Shown here: positions 32,803 to 41,552 of the stretch, piece after piece
Layout: the number at the start of each line of letters is the position of its first letter
Numbering within the stretch: position 1 is the first letter of the stretch
Source of the DNA: an uncultured Microbacteriaceae bacterium
GTDB lineage: Bacteria > Actinomycetota > Actinomycetes > Actinomycetales > Microbacteriaceae
Direction: 5' to 3'
Assembly (NCBI GenBank): GCA_934661165.1
Contig: CAKUJB010000001.1
Span: 1-64,000 of the forward strand
Length of the DNA: 64,000 nt
Notes under the pieces: generated by a model
Seen by the model: only the letters and a program-made list of their open reading frames with translations
Database searches by the model: none
Told to the model about the DNA's origin: nothing
Position numbers and translations under genes: made by a program

Positions 32803-33702
32803 ATGAGCGGCTTCTGGACGTCGGCGACCGGAGTCCTGCGCCGGGGTCTCGTGCCCATCGCCTGGCTCAACCTCATCGGCAATGTGCTCATCATCGCGAC
32901 GGGCGGCGCGGTCCGGCTCACCGGATCGGGTCTCGGCTGCTCGACCTGGCCGATGTGCACCGACACCTCCTGGGTGCCGGTGGCCGAGGATGGCATCCAC
33001 GGGATCATCGAATTTGGCAACCGGCTCATGTCGCCCGTGCTCCTCGTGCTCGCCGCACTCGCGCTCCTCGGGACCTGGGGTCTGCGTCACACGCGCCGCG
33101 ACCTGTGGGCGCACGCGGTCGTCATAGCCGTCGGCGTCGTCGGCCAAGGCGTGCTCGGCGGCATCGTCGTGCTCACGCAGCTCGACATGTCGACGGTCGG
33201 CTGGCATTACCTCATCTCCGCCGCGCTTGCCGGGGTCTGCGCCTCCTTCGTGCTGCGCGCCGGCCGGCCGGCGGGGCCTCGCGAGCGCGCCCTCCCCCGG
33301 TGGCTCGTCATCGCGACGCACGTCGCGAGCCTCCTGCTCGCGGCCGTCGTCGTCGGCGGCGTCGTCACGACCGGCAACGGCCCGCACTCCGGGGACGCCG
33401 AGGTCATCCGGGACTCGGCCGCATGGGAGCAGCTCGTCCACATTCACGCGTGGCTCAGCTACGCATTCGTGGCCGTCGTGCTCGTCCTGCTCGTCGGCGG
33501 ACTCGCCGTGCGCGTGCGTCGCTACGTGATCGCGGTCCTCGCGGTCGTGCTCGTCGTCGGGATCCAGATCGCGGTCGGCATCATCCAGGCGCGGCTCGGC
33601 ATCCCGCCGCTGCTCGTCAGCATTCACATGGTGCTCGCGGCGGTCACCGTCGCGCTCGGCGTCGTCCTCGTCGACGCGACGAAGCGGCCCGCGAGCCGCT
33701 GA
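32803..33702 (+). CDS. ctaA: haem A synthase (COX15/CtaA)
   Basis: 299 residues, about eight membrane helices. Family motifs: GGAVRLTGSGLGCSTWPMC near residue 25, EFGNRLMSPVL, HYLISAALAG, and HIHAWLSYAF and SIHMVLA with haem-binding histidines. It converts haem O to haem A for cytochrome aa3 oxidase. ctaB, its partner, is 7 kb away beyond the phosphate cluster. GGGGG precedes the ATG. Confidence 0.9.
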   Translation: MSGFWTSATGVLRRGLVPIAWLNLIGNVLIIATGGAVRLTGSGLGCSTWPMCTDTSWVPVAEDGIHGIIEFGNRLMSPVLLVLAALALLGTWGLRHTRRDLWAHAVVIAVGVVGQGVLGGIVVLTQLDMSTVGWHYLISAALAGVCASFVLRAGRPAGPRERALPRWLVIATHVASLLLAAVVVGGVVTTGNGPHSGDAEVIRDSAAWEQLVHIHAWLSYAFVAVVLVLLVGGLAVRVRRYVIAVLAVVLVVGIQIAVGIIQARLGIPPLLVSIHMVLAAVTVALGVVLVDATKRPASR

Positions 33703-33749
33703 TCAACCCGTTGTGCACAACCCGCACAACGTGTGAGTGGTTGCGAGCC

Positions 33750-33771
33750 GTTCACCTCGGGTTCACCTTGC
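33750..33771 (+). promoter_or_regulatory. PHO box (PhoP/RegX3-type direct repeats)
   Basis: Two adjacent 11-bp repeats, GTTCACCTCGG and GTTCACCTTGC, match the actinobacterial PhoP box form. They lie upstream of the pstS -10 (TAGCGT, 33799-33804), with 27 bp between, close to the -35 position. This predicts phosphate-starvation activation of pstSCAB. Confidence 0.75.
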
Positions 33772-33798
33772 CGACCGTGTCGCGTCATCGGGGCTTCG

Positions 33799-33804
33799 TA
33801 GCGT
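33799..33804 (+). promoter_or_regulatory. -10 element of pstS
   Basis: TAGCGT, 52 nt before the GTG at 33857, downstream of the PHO box; the Shine-Dalgarno GAAGGGA lies 6 nt before the start. Confidence 0.4.
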
Positions 33805-33856
33805 GGCGGGCGATCGGGAATCGATCACCTGCAGTCACAGTCCGAAGGGAATCCTT

Positions 33857-34960
33857 GTGAACATCAAGCGAATCGGCACCGTCGGTGCGATCGCCATCGC
33901 GGGCAGCCTGCTGCTCGCGTCCTGCGCGGCCAACGAGCCCGCCGCTCCGGTCGCGCCGACCGGTGACGCCCCCGCGGCGTCGACCCTCGAGGGCACGCTG
34001 ACCGGCTCGGGCGCCTCGAGCCAGGAGAAGGCGCAGACCGCCTGGATCGCCGAGATCCAGACCGCGAACCCGGGCCTCACGATCAACTACTCCGCCGGCG
34101 GCTCCGGCGTCGGCCGCACCGCCTTCATCGAGGGCGCGGCTGACTTCGTCGGCTCCGACCGCGCGTTCAAGACGAGCGAGATCGACGAGAACGAGTTCGG
34201 CTCCTGCGTGCCGGGCACCGACCTCGTCGAGCTGCCGCTCTACATCTCGCCCATCGCGATCGGCTACAACCTGCCGGGCGTCGACGAGCTCAACCTCGAC
34301 GCGGACACCCTCGCGAAGATCTTCGGCAACCAGATCACGACGTGGAACGACCCGGCGATCGCCGCGCTCAACGAGGGCGCCGACCTCCCGTCGCTCGCCA
34401 TCACGCCGGTCTTCCGGTCGACGAACTCGGGCACGACCGAGAACTTCACGCACTACCTCAAGGGCGCGGCGCCCGACGCCTGGATCTTCGACGTGAGCGG
34501 CGACTGGCCCGCGGGCCTGACCGGCGAGGCGGCGGCCGAGACCGGCGACGTCGCCGCGGCGCTCGAGTTCGAGGGAACCATCGGCTACCTCGACGCCTCG
34601 CGCGCCCCTGGCACCACCGCCGCGATCAAGGTCGGCGACGCCTTCGTGCCGTACTCGCCGGAGGGCGCCGCGGCCGTCGTCGACGCCTCCCCGCTCGAGG
34701 ACGGTCGCGCGCCGACCGACCTCGCCGTCGCGCTCGACCGGAGCACGACCGCGCCCGGCGCCTACCCGCTCGTGCTGATCAGCTACCTCATCGGCTGCAC
34801 CGAGTACGCGGACCCGGCGCAGGGTGCGCTCGTGAAGGCGTACTTTGAGTACATGGCGAGCGAGGACGGCCAGGCGGCCGCCGCGGCCGCCGCCGGCTCC
34901 GCGCCGATCTCGGCCGAGCTCCGCACCAAGGCCGAGGCCGCGATCGCCGTCATCAACTGA
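33857..34960 (+). CDS. pstS: phosphate ABC transporter substrate-binding lipoprotein
   Basis: 367 residues. Lipoprotein signal with lipobox ending LLLASC at C23. Phosphate-binding fold: GSGASSQEKAQTAWI, YSAGGSGVGRTAF, FVGSDRAFKTSE and FRSTNSGTTENFTHYL. It captures phosphate outside the membrane and hands it to PstCA. The gene is GC-rich and starts at GTG with a good ribosome site. Confidence 0.95.
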   Translation: MNIKRIGTVGAIAIAGSLLLASCAANEPAAPVAPTGDAPAASTLEGTLTGSGASSQEKAQTAWIAEIQTANPGLTINYSAGGSGVGRTAFIEGAADFVGSDRAFKTSEIDENEFGSCVPGTDLVELPLYISPIAIGYNLPGVDELNLDADTLAKIFGNQITTWNDPAIAALNEGADLPSLAITPVFRSTNSGTTENFTHYLKGAAPDAWIFDVSGDWPAGLTGEAAAETGDVAAALEFEGTIGYLDASRAPGTTAAIKVGDAFVPYSPEGAAAVVDASPLEDGRAPTDLAVALDRSTTAPGAYPLVLISYLIGCTEYADPAQGALVKAYFEYMASEDGQAAAAAAAGSAPISAELRTKAEAAIAVIN

Positions 34961-34966
34961 GGCCGT

Positions 34967-35017
34967 GGGGCTGTCGGCCCGATGCCGCCCGCAGGGTAGC
35001 GTTGGACCGACAGCCCC
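34967..35017 (+). terminator. hairpin between pstS and pstC
   Basis: A perfect 11-bp inverted repeat (34967-34977 with 35007-35017, 29-nt loop), extended by a G-U and a G-C pair. It probably lowers read-through or protects the pstS message, so PstS exceeds the permease, as in other pst operons. Confidence 0.5.
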
Positions 35018-35054
35018 GCTCCTTGCCCCCGCACCTCGCGACAGGGACCCCCGA

Positions 35055-36002
35055 ATGACTGCAGCAGTCGCCCGCCGCATCAAGGCGAAGCAGCGCCCCG
35101 CCGACCGCGCGTTCTCCGGCGCCGCGATCGGCGCCGGCATCACGATCCTCATCGTGCTCGCCGCGGTCGCGCTCTTCCTCGTCGTCCGCGGCGTCCCGGG
35201 CTTCTTCGCGGATCCCGCGGAGGCGGACGTGCTTCGGGGCCTCGGCTTCTGGGAGTACGTCTGGCCGCTCGTCTTCGGCACCGTGTGGGTGTCGGTCATC
35301 GCGCTCGTCGTCGCCGTGCCGCTCGCGATCGCGATCGCGCTCTTCATCTCCCACTACGCGCCGCGCCGGCTCGCGACGCCGATCGGCTACCTCATCGACC
35401 TGCTCGCCGCGGTGCCGTCGGTCGTCTACGGCCTGTGGGGCTATCTCGTCTTCGCGAATGCGCTGCTGCCGATCTACGCCTGGCTCAACGAGTACCTGGG
35501 CTGGATCCCGCTCTTCGGCGGCGTGCTGTCCCCCACCGGGCGCACCATCCTCACCGCGGCGCTCGTCCTCGCCGTCATGATCCTGCCGATCGTCACCGCG
35601 ATCTGCCGCGAGATCTTCCTGCAGACCCCCTCGCTCCACGAGGAGGCGGCGCTCGCCCTCGGGGCGACCCGCTGGGAGATGATCCGGATGGCCGTCCTCC
35701 CGTTCGGCCGGGCGGGCATCGTCTCCGGCGCGATGCTCGGGCTCGGGCGCGCGCTCGGCGAGACGATGGCCGTCGCGATGGTGCTGTCGGCGACGGGCGT
35801 CGTCACCTTCCAGCTCCTCACGAGCGCGAACCCGTCGACGATCCCGGCGAACATCGCGCTGAAGTTCGCGGAGGCGGGCCACGGGCTCAACGTCAACGTC
35901 CTCATCGGCACGGGGCTCGTGCTGTTCGTCATCTCCTTCGCGGTGAACGCGGCGGCGCGGTGGGTCGTCAACCGCCGCAAGGACTTCTCGGGAGCGAACT
36001 GA
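35055..36002 (+). CDS. pstC: phosphate ABC transporter permease PstC
   Basis: 315 residues, six membrane helices. The permease EAA loop is HEEAALALGATRWEMIRMAVLPFGRAGI. Sequence LIDLLAAVPSVVYGLWGY is typical of PstC. It precedes pstA with 1 bp between. Confidence 0.93.
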   Translation: MTAAVARRIKAKQRPADRAFSGAAIGAGITILIVLAAVALFLVVRGVPGFFADPAEADVLRGLGFWEYVWPLVFGTVWVSVIALVVAVPLAIAIALFISHYAPRRLATPIGYLIDLLAAVPSVVYGLWGYLVFANALLPIYAWLNEYLGWIPLFGGVLSPTGRTILTAALVLAVMILPIVTAICREIFLQTPSLHEEAALALGATRWEMIRMAVLPFGRAGIVSGAMLGLGRALGETMAVAMVLSATGVVTFQLLTSANPSTIPANIALKFAEAGHGLNVNVLIGTGLVLFVISFAVNAAARWVVNRRKDFSGAN

Positions 36003-36003
36003 C

Positions 36004-37095
36004 ATGGCCGCTGTCGTGCAGGGCACGCGATCCGCGCCGCGCGCGCAGAGCACCCTCGTCTCGGGCCGGCTGCCGAACTGGGCGCCATGGGCGATCCTCG
36101 CCGGCTCGATCGTCCTCTCCGTCGCGTTCTTCGCGATCGTCGCGGCGTCGAACGGGAGCGAGTTCTCCTTCGCCGGCGCCGCGGTCGTCGCAGCCGTCGT
36201 CGACGTCGTCGCGATGGTGACGATCTCGGCGCTCGCCGAGGGGCGCCGCCGCGCGACCGACCGGTTCGTCACCGCGATCGTCATCGGCGCATTCCTCATC
36301 GCCATGGCGCCGCTCGTGTCGGTCACCTGGACCGTCATCGCCGCCGGACTCCCCCGCTTCGACCTCGAGTTCTTCACCCACTCGATGCGCAGCGTCAACG
36401 GGCCGGGCGGCGGCGCGCTGCACGCGATCATGGGCACGCTCCAGATCACGCTCGTCTCGACGCTCATCTCGGTGCCGATCGGGCTGCTCACGTCGATCTA
36501 CCTCGTCGAGTACGGGCGGGGCCGGCTCGCCCAGGCGATCACCTTCCTCGTCGACGTCATGACCGGAATCCCCTCGATCGTCGCGGGCCTCTTCGCCTTC
36601 GCGCTGTTCACAGTGATCGTCGGGCCGCGGGCGCAGTCGGGGCTCGCCGGGGCGATCGCGCTGAGCGTGCTCATGATCCCCGTCGTCGTGCGCTCGAGCG
36701 AGGAGATGCTGCGGATCGTGCCGAACGAGCTCCGCGAGGCCTCCTACGCGCTCGGGGTGCCGAAGTGGGCGACGGTCATGAAGGTCGTGCTGCCGACCTC
36801 CATCGCCGGCATCGCGACGGGCGTCGTGCTCGCGATCGCCCGCGTCATCGGCGAGACCGCGCCGCTGCTGCTCGCGGCGGGGTTCACGAACAACATGAAC
36901 TACAACATGCTCGAGGGTCCGATGCAGACCCTCCCCCTCTTCGTCTACACGAGCTACCGCTCGTCGGGCGGCATGATCCAGGAGGACATCGACCGGGCCT
37001 GGACCGGCGCGCTCGTCCTCATCCTCATCGTGCTCGCCCTCAACCTGATCGCCCGGCTCATCGCGAAGCTCTTCGCGCCGAAGACCGGCCGCTGA
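36004..37095 (+). CDS. pstA: phosphate ABC transporter permease PstA
   Basis: 363 residues, with an extended N-terminus (two extra membrane helices before residue 110) as in actinobacterial PstA. EAA loop [36 protein letters not shown] and [23 protein letters not shown] are family blocks. Confidence 0.93.
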   Translation: MAAVVQGTRSAPRAQSTLVSGRLPNWAPWAILAGSIVLSVAFFAIVAASNGSEFSFAGAAVVAAVVDVVAMVTISALAEGRRRATDRFVTAIVIGAFLIAMAPLVSVTWTVIAAGLPRFDLEFFTHSMRSVNGPGGGALHAIMGTLQITLVSTLISVPIGLLTSIYLVEYGRGRLAQAITFLVDVMTGIPSIVAGLFAFALFTVIVGPRAQSGLAGAIALSVLMIPVVVRSSEEMLRIVPNELREASYALGVPKWATVMKVVLPTSIAGIATGVVLAIARVIGETAPLLLAAGFTNNMNYNMLEGPMQTLPLFVYTSYRSSGGMIQEDIDRAWTGALVLILIVLALNLIARLIAKLFAPKTGR

Positions 37096-37114
37096 CCGCA
37101 CCAAGGGATCCGAT

Positions 37115-37894
37115 ATGTCCAAGCGCATCGAGGTCAAGGACCTCAACGTCCACTACGGCAAGTTCAAGGCGGTCGAGGACGTCGAGCTCGTCATCGAGCC
37201 CCGCAGCGTCACCGCGTTCATCGGCCCCTCCGGCTGCGGCAAGTCGACCTTCCTCCGCACGCTCAACCGCATGCACGAGGTCATCCCCGGCGCCTGGGTC
37301 GAGGGCCAGGTGCTCATCGACGGCGAGGACCTCTACGCGCCGGGCGTCGACCCGGTCCTCGTGCGGCGACAGGTCGGCATGGTCTTCCAGCGTCCGAACC
37401 CGTTCCCGACGATGTCGATCCGCGACAACGTCCTCGCGGGCGTGAAGCTCAACAACCAGCGGCTCACGAGGTCGGAGCAGGACGATCTCGCCGAGCGGTC
37501 GCTGCGCGGCGCGAACCTGTGGGAGGAGGTGAAGGACCGACTCGACAAGCCGGGCTCGGGCCTCTCCGGCGGCCAGCAGCAGCGGCTGTGCATCGCGCGG
37601 GCCATCGCGGTGTCTCCCCAGGTCATCCTCATGGACGAGCCCTGCTCCGCGCTCGACCCGATCTCGACCCTCGCGATCGAGGACCTCATCGAGGAGCTCA
37701 AGCGCGACTACACCATCGTGATCGTCACGCACAACATGCAGCAGGCCTCGCGGGTCTCCGACCGGACGGCGTTCTTCAACATCGCGGGCACCGGCAAGCC
37801 CGGCCGCCTCATCGAGTACGACGACACCCGGAAGATCTTCAGCACCCCGGCGGTCCAGGCGACCGAGGACTACGTCTCGGGGAAGTTCGGCTGA
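37115..37894 (+). CDS. pstB: phosphate ABC transporter ATPase PstB
   Basis: 259 residues. Walker [11 protein letters not shown]-loop [13 protein letters not shown], signature [16 protein letters not shown], Walker [14 protein letters not shown], switch [13 protein letters not shown]. It energises PstCA. It ends 3 bp before the stop of the convergent response regulator. Confidence 0.95.
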   Translation: MSKRIEVKDLNVHYGKFKAVEDVELVIEPRSVTAFIGPSGCGKSTFLRTLNRMHEVIPGAWVEGQVLIDGEDLYAPGVDPVLVRRQVGMVFQRPNPFPTMSIRDNVLAGVKLNNQRLTRSEQDDLAERSLRGANLWEEVKDRLDKPGSGLSGGQQQRLCIARAIAVSPQVILMDEPCSALDPISTLAIEDLIEELKRDYTIVIVTHNMQQASRVSDRTAFFNIAGTGKPGRLIEYDDTRKIFSTPAVQATEDYVSGKFG

Positions 37895-37897
37895 GCC

Positions 37898-38575
37898 TCA
37901 GGCCTCGAATCGGTAGCCGAGCCCCCGCACCGTGACGAGGTGCCGCGGCTCGCTCGGCACCGGCTCGACCTTGGCCCGGAGCCGCTTGATGTGCACGTCG
38001 AGCGTCTTCGTGTCGCCGTAGTAGTCGCTTCCCCACACCCGGTCGATGAGCTGGCCGCGCGTGAGGACCTTGCCCGCGTTGCGCATGAGGAGCTCGAGCA
38101 GCTCGAACTCCTTGAGCGGCATCGCCACCTCCGCACCGTCGACCTCGACCGTGTGCCGGTCGACGTCCATCCGGACCGGGCCCGCGGCGACGATCGCGTC
38201 GTCGTCGAGGTCCTCGACCCGACGGCGCAGGACCGCCTTGATCCGGGCGAGCAGCTCACGCGACTTGTACGGCTTCGTGACGTAGTCGTCGGCGCCGAGC
38301 TCGAGCCCGACGACGATGTCGACCTCGCCGTCCTTCGCGGTGAGCATGATGATCGGGACCTGGCTGCGCGACCGGAGGTCGCGGCAGACGTCGGTGCCGC
38401 TCATCCCCGGCAGCATGAGGTCGAGCAGGACGAGGTCGGCGCCGCGCTGATCGAACTCGCGCAGCGCGCTCGGCCCGTCCGGCGCGACCGCGACCTCGTA
38501 CCCCTCGCGCTCGAGCAGGTACGCGAGCGGCTCGCTCAGCGACGCTTCGTCCTCGACGACGAGTATCCGGGTCAA
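37898..38575 (-). CDS. regX3: phosphate-type response regulator (RegX3/PhoP-like)
   Basis: 225 residues. Receiver domain with acidic pocket VVEDE, phospho-Asp in LVLLDLMLPGMSG and KPYKSREL; OmpR-type winged helix at 130-225 (LDVHIKRLRAKVEPVPSEPRH). Start is TTG 38575, overlapping the kinase stop (TTGA) with GGGAG upstream. It should bind the PHO boxes at 33750 and 39789 and activate the pst genes. Confidence 0.88.
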   Translation of the reverse strand: MTRILVVEDEASLSEPLAYLLEREGYEVAVAPDGPSALREFDQRGADLVLLDLMLPGMSGTDVCRDLRSRSQVPIIMLTAKDGEVDIVVGLELGADDYVTKPYKSRELLARIKAVLRRRVEDLDDDAIVAAGPVRMDVDRHTVEVDGAEVAMPLKEFELLELLMRNAGKVLTRGQLIDRVWGSDYYGDTKTLDVHIKRLRAKVEPVPSEPRHLVTVRGLGYRFEA

Positions 38576-39726
38576 TGCGCTGCTCCCTCGGTCGGTCCGG
38601 CCGTGTCCGCGGCGTCCGCGCGCGGCAGGCGGATGGTGAAGGTCGCGCCGCTGCCGGGCTGCGACCACACGGTCACGTCGCCGCCGTGGTTCGCGACGGC
38701 GTGCTTGACGATCGACAGGCCGAGCCCCGTGCCGCCCGTCTGCCGGCTCCGCGCGGGATCGCTGCGGAAGAACCGCTCGAAGATGCGGTCCTGCTCCTCG
38801 ACGGGGATGCCCGGTCCGTGATCGGTCACCGAGATCTCGATCGTGTCGCCGCGCGCCGCGACACCGATCCCGACGCGCGAGAGCTCGGGCGAGTACTGCA
38901 CGGCGTTGAGGACGAGATTGTGGACGGCGACGACGAGCGTCGCCTCGTGCCCGCGCACGACGAGGCCCCGCTCGCCGCCGCGCACGAGCTCGATGCGCTT
39001 CGCCTCGGCGACGACGTGGTTCTGCTCGATCGCCTTCGTCAGGAGGCGGTCGACGGCGATCGGCTCCGACTCGCCGAGCGGGCCGGCGCCCTGCACGCGG
39101 GAGAGCTCGATGATGTCCTGCGTGAGGCCCGCGAGCCGCTGGGCCTCCGCGCTCAGCCGGCTGGCGAAGCGGCGCACCTGCTCCGGATCGTCGGCCGCGG
39201 AGTCGAGTGCCTCGGCGAGGAGGCTCACCGCGCCGATGGGCGTCTTGAGCTCGTGACTCACGTTCGCGATGAAATCGCGTCGGACCGCGTCGAGCCGGAC
39301 GGCGTCGGTGCGGTCCTCGGCGACGAGCAGGATGTAGCGCACGCCGATCTGCGCCGCGGTGACGCTGAGGTGCCGTGTCGGTTCCCGGCGCGACCGCCCC
39401 ACGAGCTCGACGTCCCGCGCGACGCGGGCGCCGGTCGCGCGGACCTCGTCGAGGATCTCGACGAGTCCGGGGTGCACCCGCTCCTGCACGAGCCCCGCGG
39501 TCACGGCGCTCGCCGACCGCGCGAGCACGAGATTGGAGCCGTCGACGAGGATCGCCGGCGGCCCGAGCACTCGCAGCACCGACTCGACGCCGTCCGGGAC
39601 GCGCTGCTCCGCGAGCTGCCTCGCCTGCTCCCCGCGCCGCGCCGCCCAGACGGCGAGCGTGGCCATGAGCACCCCGAGGAGGAGCCCGAAGCCCAGCGCG
39701 ACGGCGATGAGCCAGGCCTGCACCAT
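38572..39726 (-). CDS. senX3: phosphate-type sensor histidine kinase (SenX3/PhoR-like)
   Basis: 384 residues. One or two N-terminal membrane helices (residues 5-30), PAS-like region, H-box FIANVSHELKTPIGAVSLL, N-box NLVLNAVQYSP, G1 HGPGIPVEEQDRIFERFF, G2 GTGLGLSIVKH. It phosphorylates the RegX3-like protein and is regulated through PhoU/PstSCAB. The ATG has TACCCT 7 nt upstream (39734-39739): leaderless. Confidence 0.9.
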   Translation of the reverse strand: MVQAWLIAVALGFGLLLGVLMATLAVWAARRGEQARQLAEQRVPDGVESVLRVLGPPAILVDGSNLVLARSASAVTAGLVQERVHPGLVEILDEVRATGARVARDVELVGRSRREPTRHLSVTAAQIGVRYILLVAEDRTDAVRLDAVRRDFIANVSHELKTPIGAVSLLAEALDSAADDPEQVRRFASRLSAEAQRLAGLTQDIIELSRVQGAGPLGESEPIAVDRLLTKAIEQNHVVAEAKRIELVRGGERGLVVRGHEATLVVAVHNLVLNAVQYSPELSRVGIGVAARGDTIEISVTDHGPGIPVEEQDRIFERFFRSDPARSRQTGGTGLGLSIVKHAVANHGGDVTVWSQPGSGATFTIRLPRADAADTAGPTEGAAH

Positions 39727-39733
39727 GCCGTCA

Positions 39734-39739
39734 AGGGTA
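39734..39739 (-). promoter_or_regulatory. -10 element of a leaderless promoter (senX3)
   Basis: TACCCT on the minus strand ends 7 nt before the ATG at 39726. A GTTCACCCGGG unit (39748-39758) lies just upstream. Confidence 0.45.
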
Positions 39740-39788
39740 CGGCTCCCGTTCACCCGGGACGGCCCCGATCCGGCCCGCAGCACCCGAT

Positions 39789-39821
39789 GTTCACCCGGCG
39801 GACGCGCCGCGTTCATCTGGC
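39789..39821 (+). promoter_or_regulatory. PHO box upstream of phoU
   Basis: GTTCACCCGGC (39789-39799) and GTTCATCTGGC (39811-39821) are spaced 22 bp apart, two 11-bp turns, so they are in phase with a degenerate middle unit. A separate GTTCACCCGGG at 39748 is out of phase. They predict autoregulation of the senX3 and phoU promoters. Confidence 0.65.
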
Positions 39822-39886
39822 GGCTCGACCTCGGGCGCGCGGGTGCGGGAGAATCGATGGAGCCGACCCGAGAGAGGACCGTCGAC

Positions 39887-40552
39887 GTGCGCGAAGTGTT
39901 CCAGCAGGAGCTCAGCGAGGTGCAGGCCCGCCTCGTCGAGCTCGCGACCCTTGTGGCCGACTCCATCGAGGACGCCGCGAAGGCGTTCGACGAGTCCGAC
40001 ATCACCCTCGCCGAGCGCGTCATCGCGGGCGACCGCGTCATCGATGCGGCCACCGCGACCCTCGACGAGCTCGCGATCGACATCCTCGCGAGGCAGCAGC
40101 CGGTCGCTCGCGACCTCCGGATCGTCGTGAGCGCGCTGCGCATCAGCGCATCCCTGGAGCGGATGGGCGACATGGCCGGTCACATCGCGCAGCTCGCCCG
40201 CTACCGATTCCCCGAGAAGGTCGCCCGTAAGTCGCTGCGTCCCCACTTCGAGGAGCTCGGCGCGATCGACACCGCGATCGCGCGCCGCCTCATCCGCCTG
40301 CTCGAGACGAACGACGTCAAGATCGCGCGGGAGATCCAGCGCGAGGACGACAAGGTCGACGCGCTGCGCGAGGCCGTGCTCGAGCGCATGCTCGGCGAGA
40401 AGTGGAAGGGCGAGCCGATGGACACGGTGGATGCGACGCTCGCCTCGCGCTACTACGAACGATTCGCCGACCACGCGGTCAAGATCGCGAAGAAGGTCGA
40501 GTACCTGCGCGACGGCGAGTGGGTGCGTCCGGGCGACGAGCCCGCCGCCTGA
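39887..40552 (+). CDS. phoU: phosphate transport system regulator PhoU
   Basis: 221 residues. Two PhoU repeats of helices with acidic metal motifs, RISASLERMGDMAGHIAQLARYR in the first and YYERFADHAVKIAKKVEYL in the second. It shuts down SenX3 when phosphate is plentiful. GTG 39887 is chosen because AGAGGA lies 9 nt upstream and the family normally begins MREVFQQEL; ATG 39857 is less likely. Confidence 0.92.
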   Translation: MREVFQQELSEVQARLVELATLVADSIEDAAKAFDESDITLAERVIAGDRVIDAATATLDELAIDILARQQPVARDLRIVVSALRISASLERMGDMAGHIAQLARYRFPEKVARKSLRPHFEELGAIDTAIARRLIRLLETNDVKIAREIQREDDKVDALREAVLERMLGEKWKGEPMDTVDATLASRYYERFADHAVKIAKKVEYLRDGEWVRPGDEPAA

Positions 40553-40570
40553 GTCGCGCGCGACCGGCCG

Positions 40571-41500
40571 CTACACCGGCAGGTGGACGAGCGGGTCGAC
40601 GGCCACCGCGACGAACACGAGCGCGAGGTACGAGTTCGAGCCGTGGAACAGCCGCATCGGCTTCACCTCGGCATCGCGCAGCGCCGTCGCGTACAGGACG
40701 TGGGCCTCGATGATGAACCAGGCGCCGGCGAGCGCGGCCGCCGCGGTGTAGATCCAGCCCATGCCGCCGACGGGGACGAGCAGCAGCGAGCAGATGACGG
40801 TCGCCCAGGCGTAGAGGATGATCTGCAGCCCGACGACCTGGTCGTTCCGGACGACGGAGAGCATGGGCACCCCGGCCGCGCGGTAGTCCTCGCGATAGCG
40901 CATGGACAGCGGCCAGTAGTGGGGCGGGGTCCAGAGGAAGATGACTCCGAAGAGGATGAGCGGCTCCCAGGTCAGTCCCCCGGTGACCGCCGACCACCCG
41001 ATGAGCACCGGCATGCAGCCCGCGGCCCCGCCCCAGACGATGTTCTGCGGCGTCCGGCGCTTGAGGAGCATCGTGTACACGAGCACGTAGAACGCGATCG
41101 CCGCGACGGCGAGGACCGCCGGCAGCCAGCCGGTGAGCAGCCACAGCCAGGCGGTCGCGACGACGCCGAGGACCCAGGCGAAGACGATCGCCTCGCGGTC
41201 CCCGATCGACCCGATGGCGAGCGGTCGCGACTTCGTGCGGCTCATGAGCCTGTCGATGTCGCGGTCGAACCACATGTTGAAGGCGTTCGCAGAACCGGCG
41301 GCCAGCGTGCCGCCGACGAGCGTCGCGAGCACGAGCCGGAGGTCGGGGACGCCCCGGGCGGCGAGGAACATGACCGGCACCGTCGTGATGAGCAGCAGCT
41401 CGATGACGCGGGGCTTGGTGAGCGCGACGAAGGCCCGCACCCGGGCGAGACCGGTCGCTCGGACCCCGGTCGTCGGTTCCGAGATCAGGGTCTGAGTCAC
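40571..41500 (-). CDS. ctaB: protoheme IX farnesyltransferase
   Basis: 309 residues, UbiA-type prenyltransferase with about eight membrane helices. Asp-rich substrate motif [15 protein letters not shown] and second motif [12 protein letters not shown]. It farnesylates haem B to haem O. GTG has TAGACT 7 nt upstream (41508-41513). It ends 19 bp from convergent phoU and is divergent from tkt. Confidence 0.93.
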   Translation of the reverse strand: MTQTLISEPTTGVRATGLARVRAFVALTKPRVIELLLITTVPVMFLAARGVPDLRLVLATLVGGTLAAGSANAFNMWFDRDIDRLMSRTKSRPLAIGSIGDREAIVFAWVLGVVATAWLWLLTGWLPAVLAVAAIAFYVLVYTMLLKRRTPQNIVWGGAAGCMPVLIGWSAVTGGLTWEPLILFGVIFLWTPPHYWPLSMRYREDYRAAGVPMLSVVRNDQVVGLQIILYAWATVICSLLLVPVGGMGWIYTAAAALAGAWFIIEAHVLYATALRDAEVKPMRLFHGSNSYLALVFVAVAVDPLVHLPV

Positions 41501-41507
41501 GTGCCGC

Positions 41508-41544
41508 AGTCTACGCCGCGCAGCTGAGCGCCCCCGTCTAGGAT
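41508..41544. promoter_or_regulatory. divergent leaderless promoters of ctaB and tkt
   Basis: TAGACT on the minus strand (41508-41513) is 7 nt from ctaB. TAGGAT on the plus strand (41539-41544) is 8 nt from the tkt GTG. Confidence 0.45.
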
Positions 41545-41552
41545 GGGGGATC

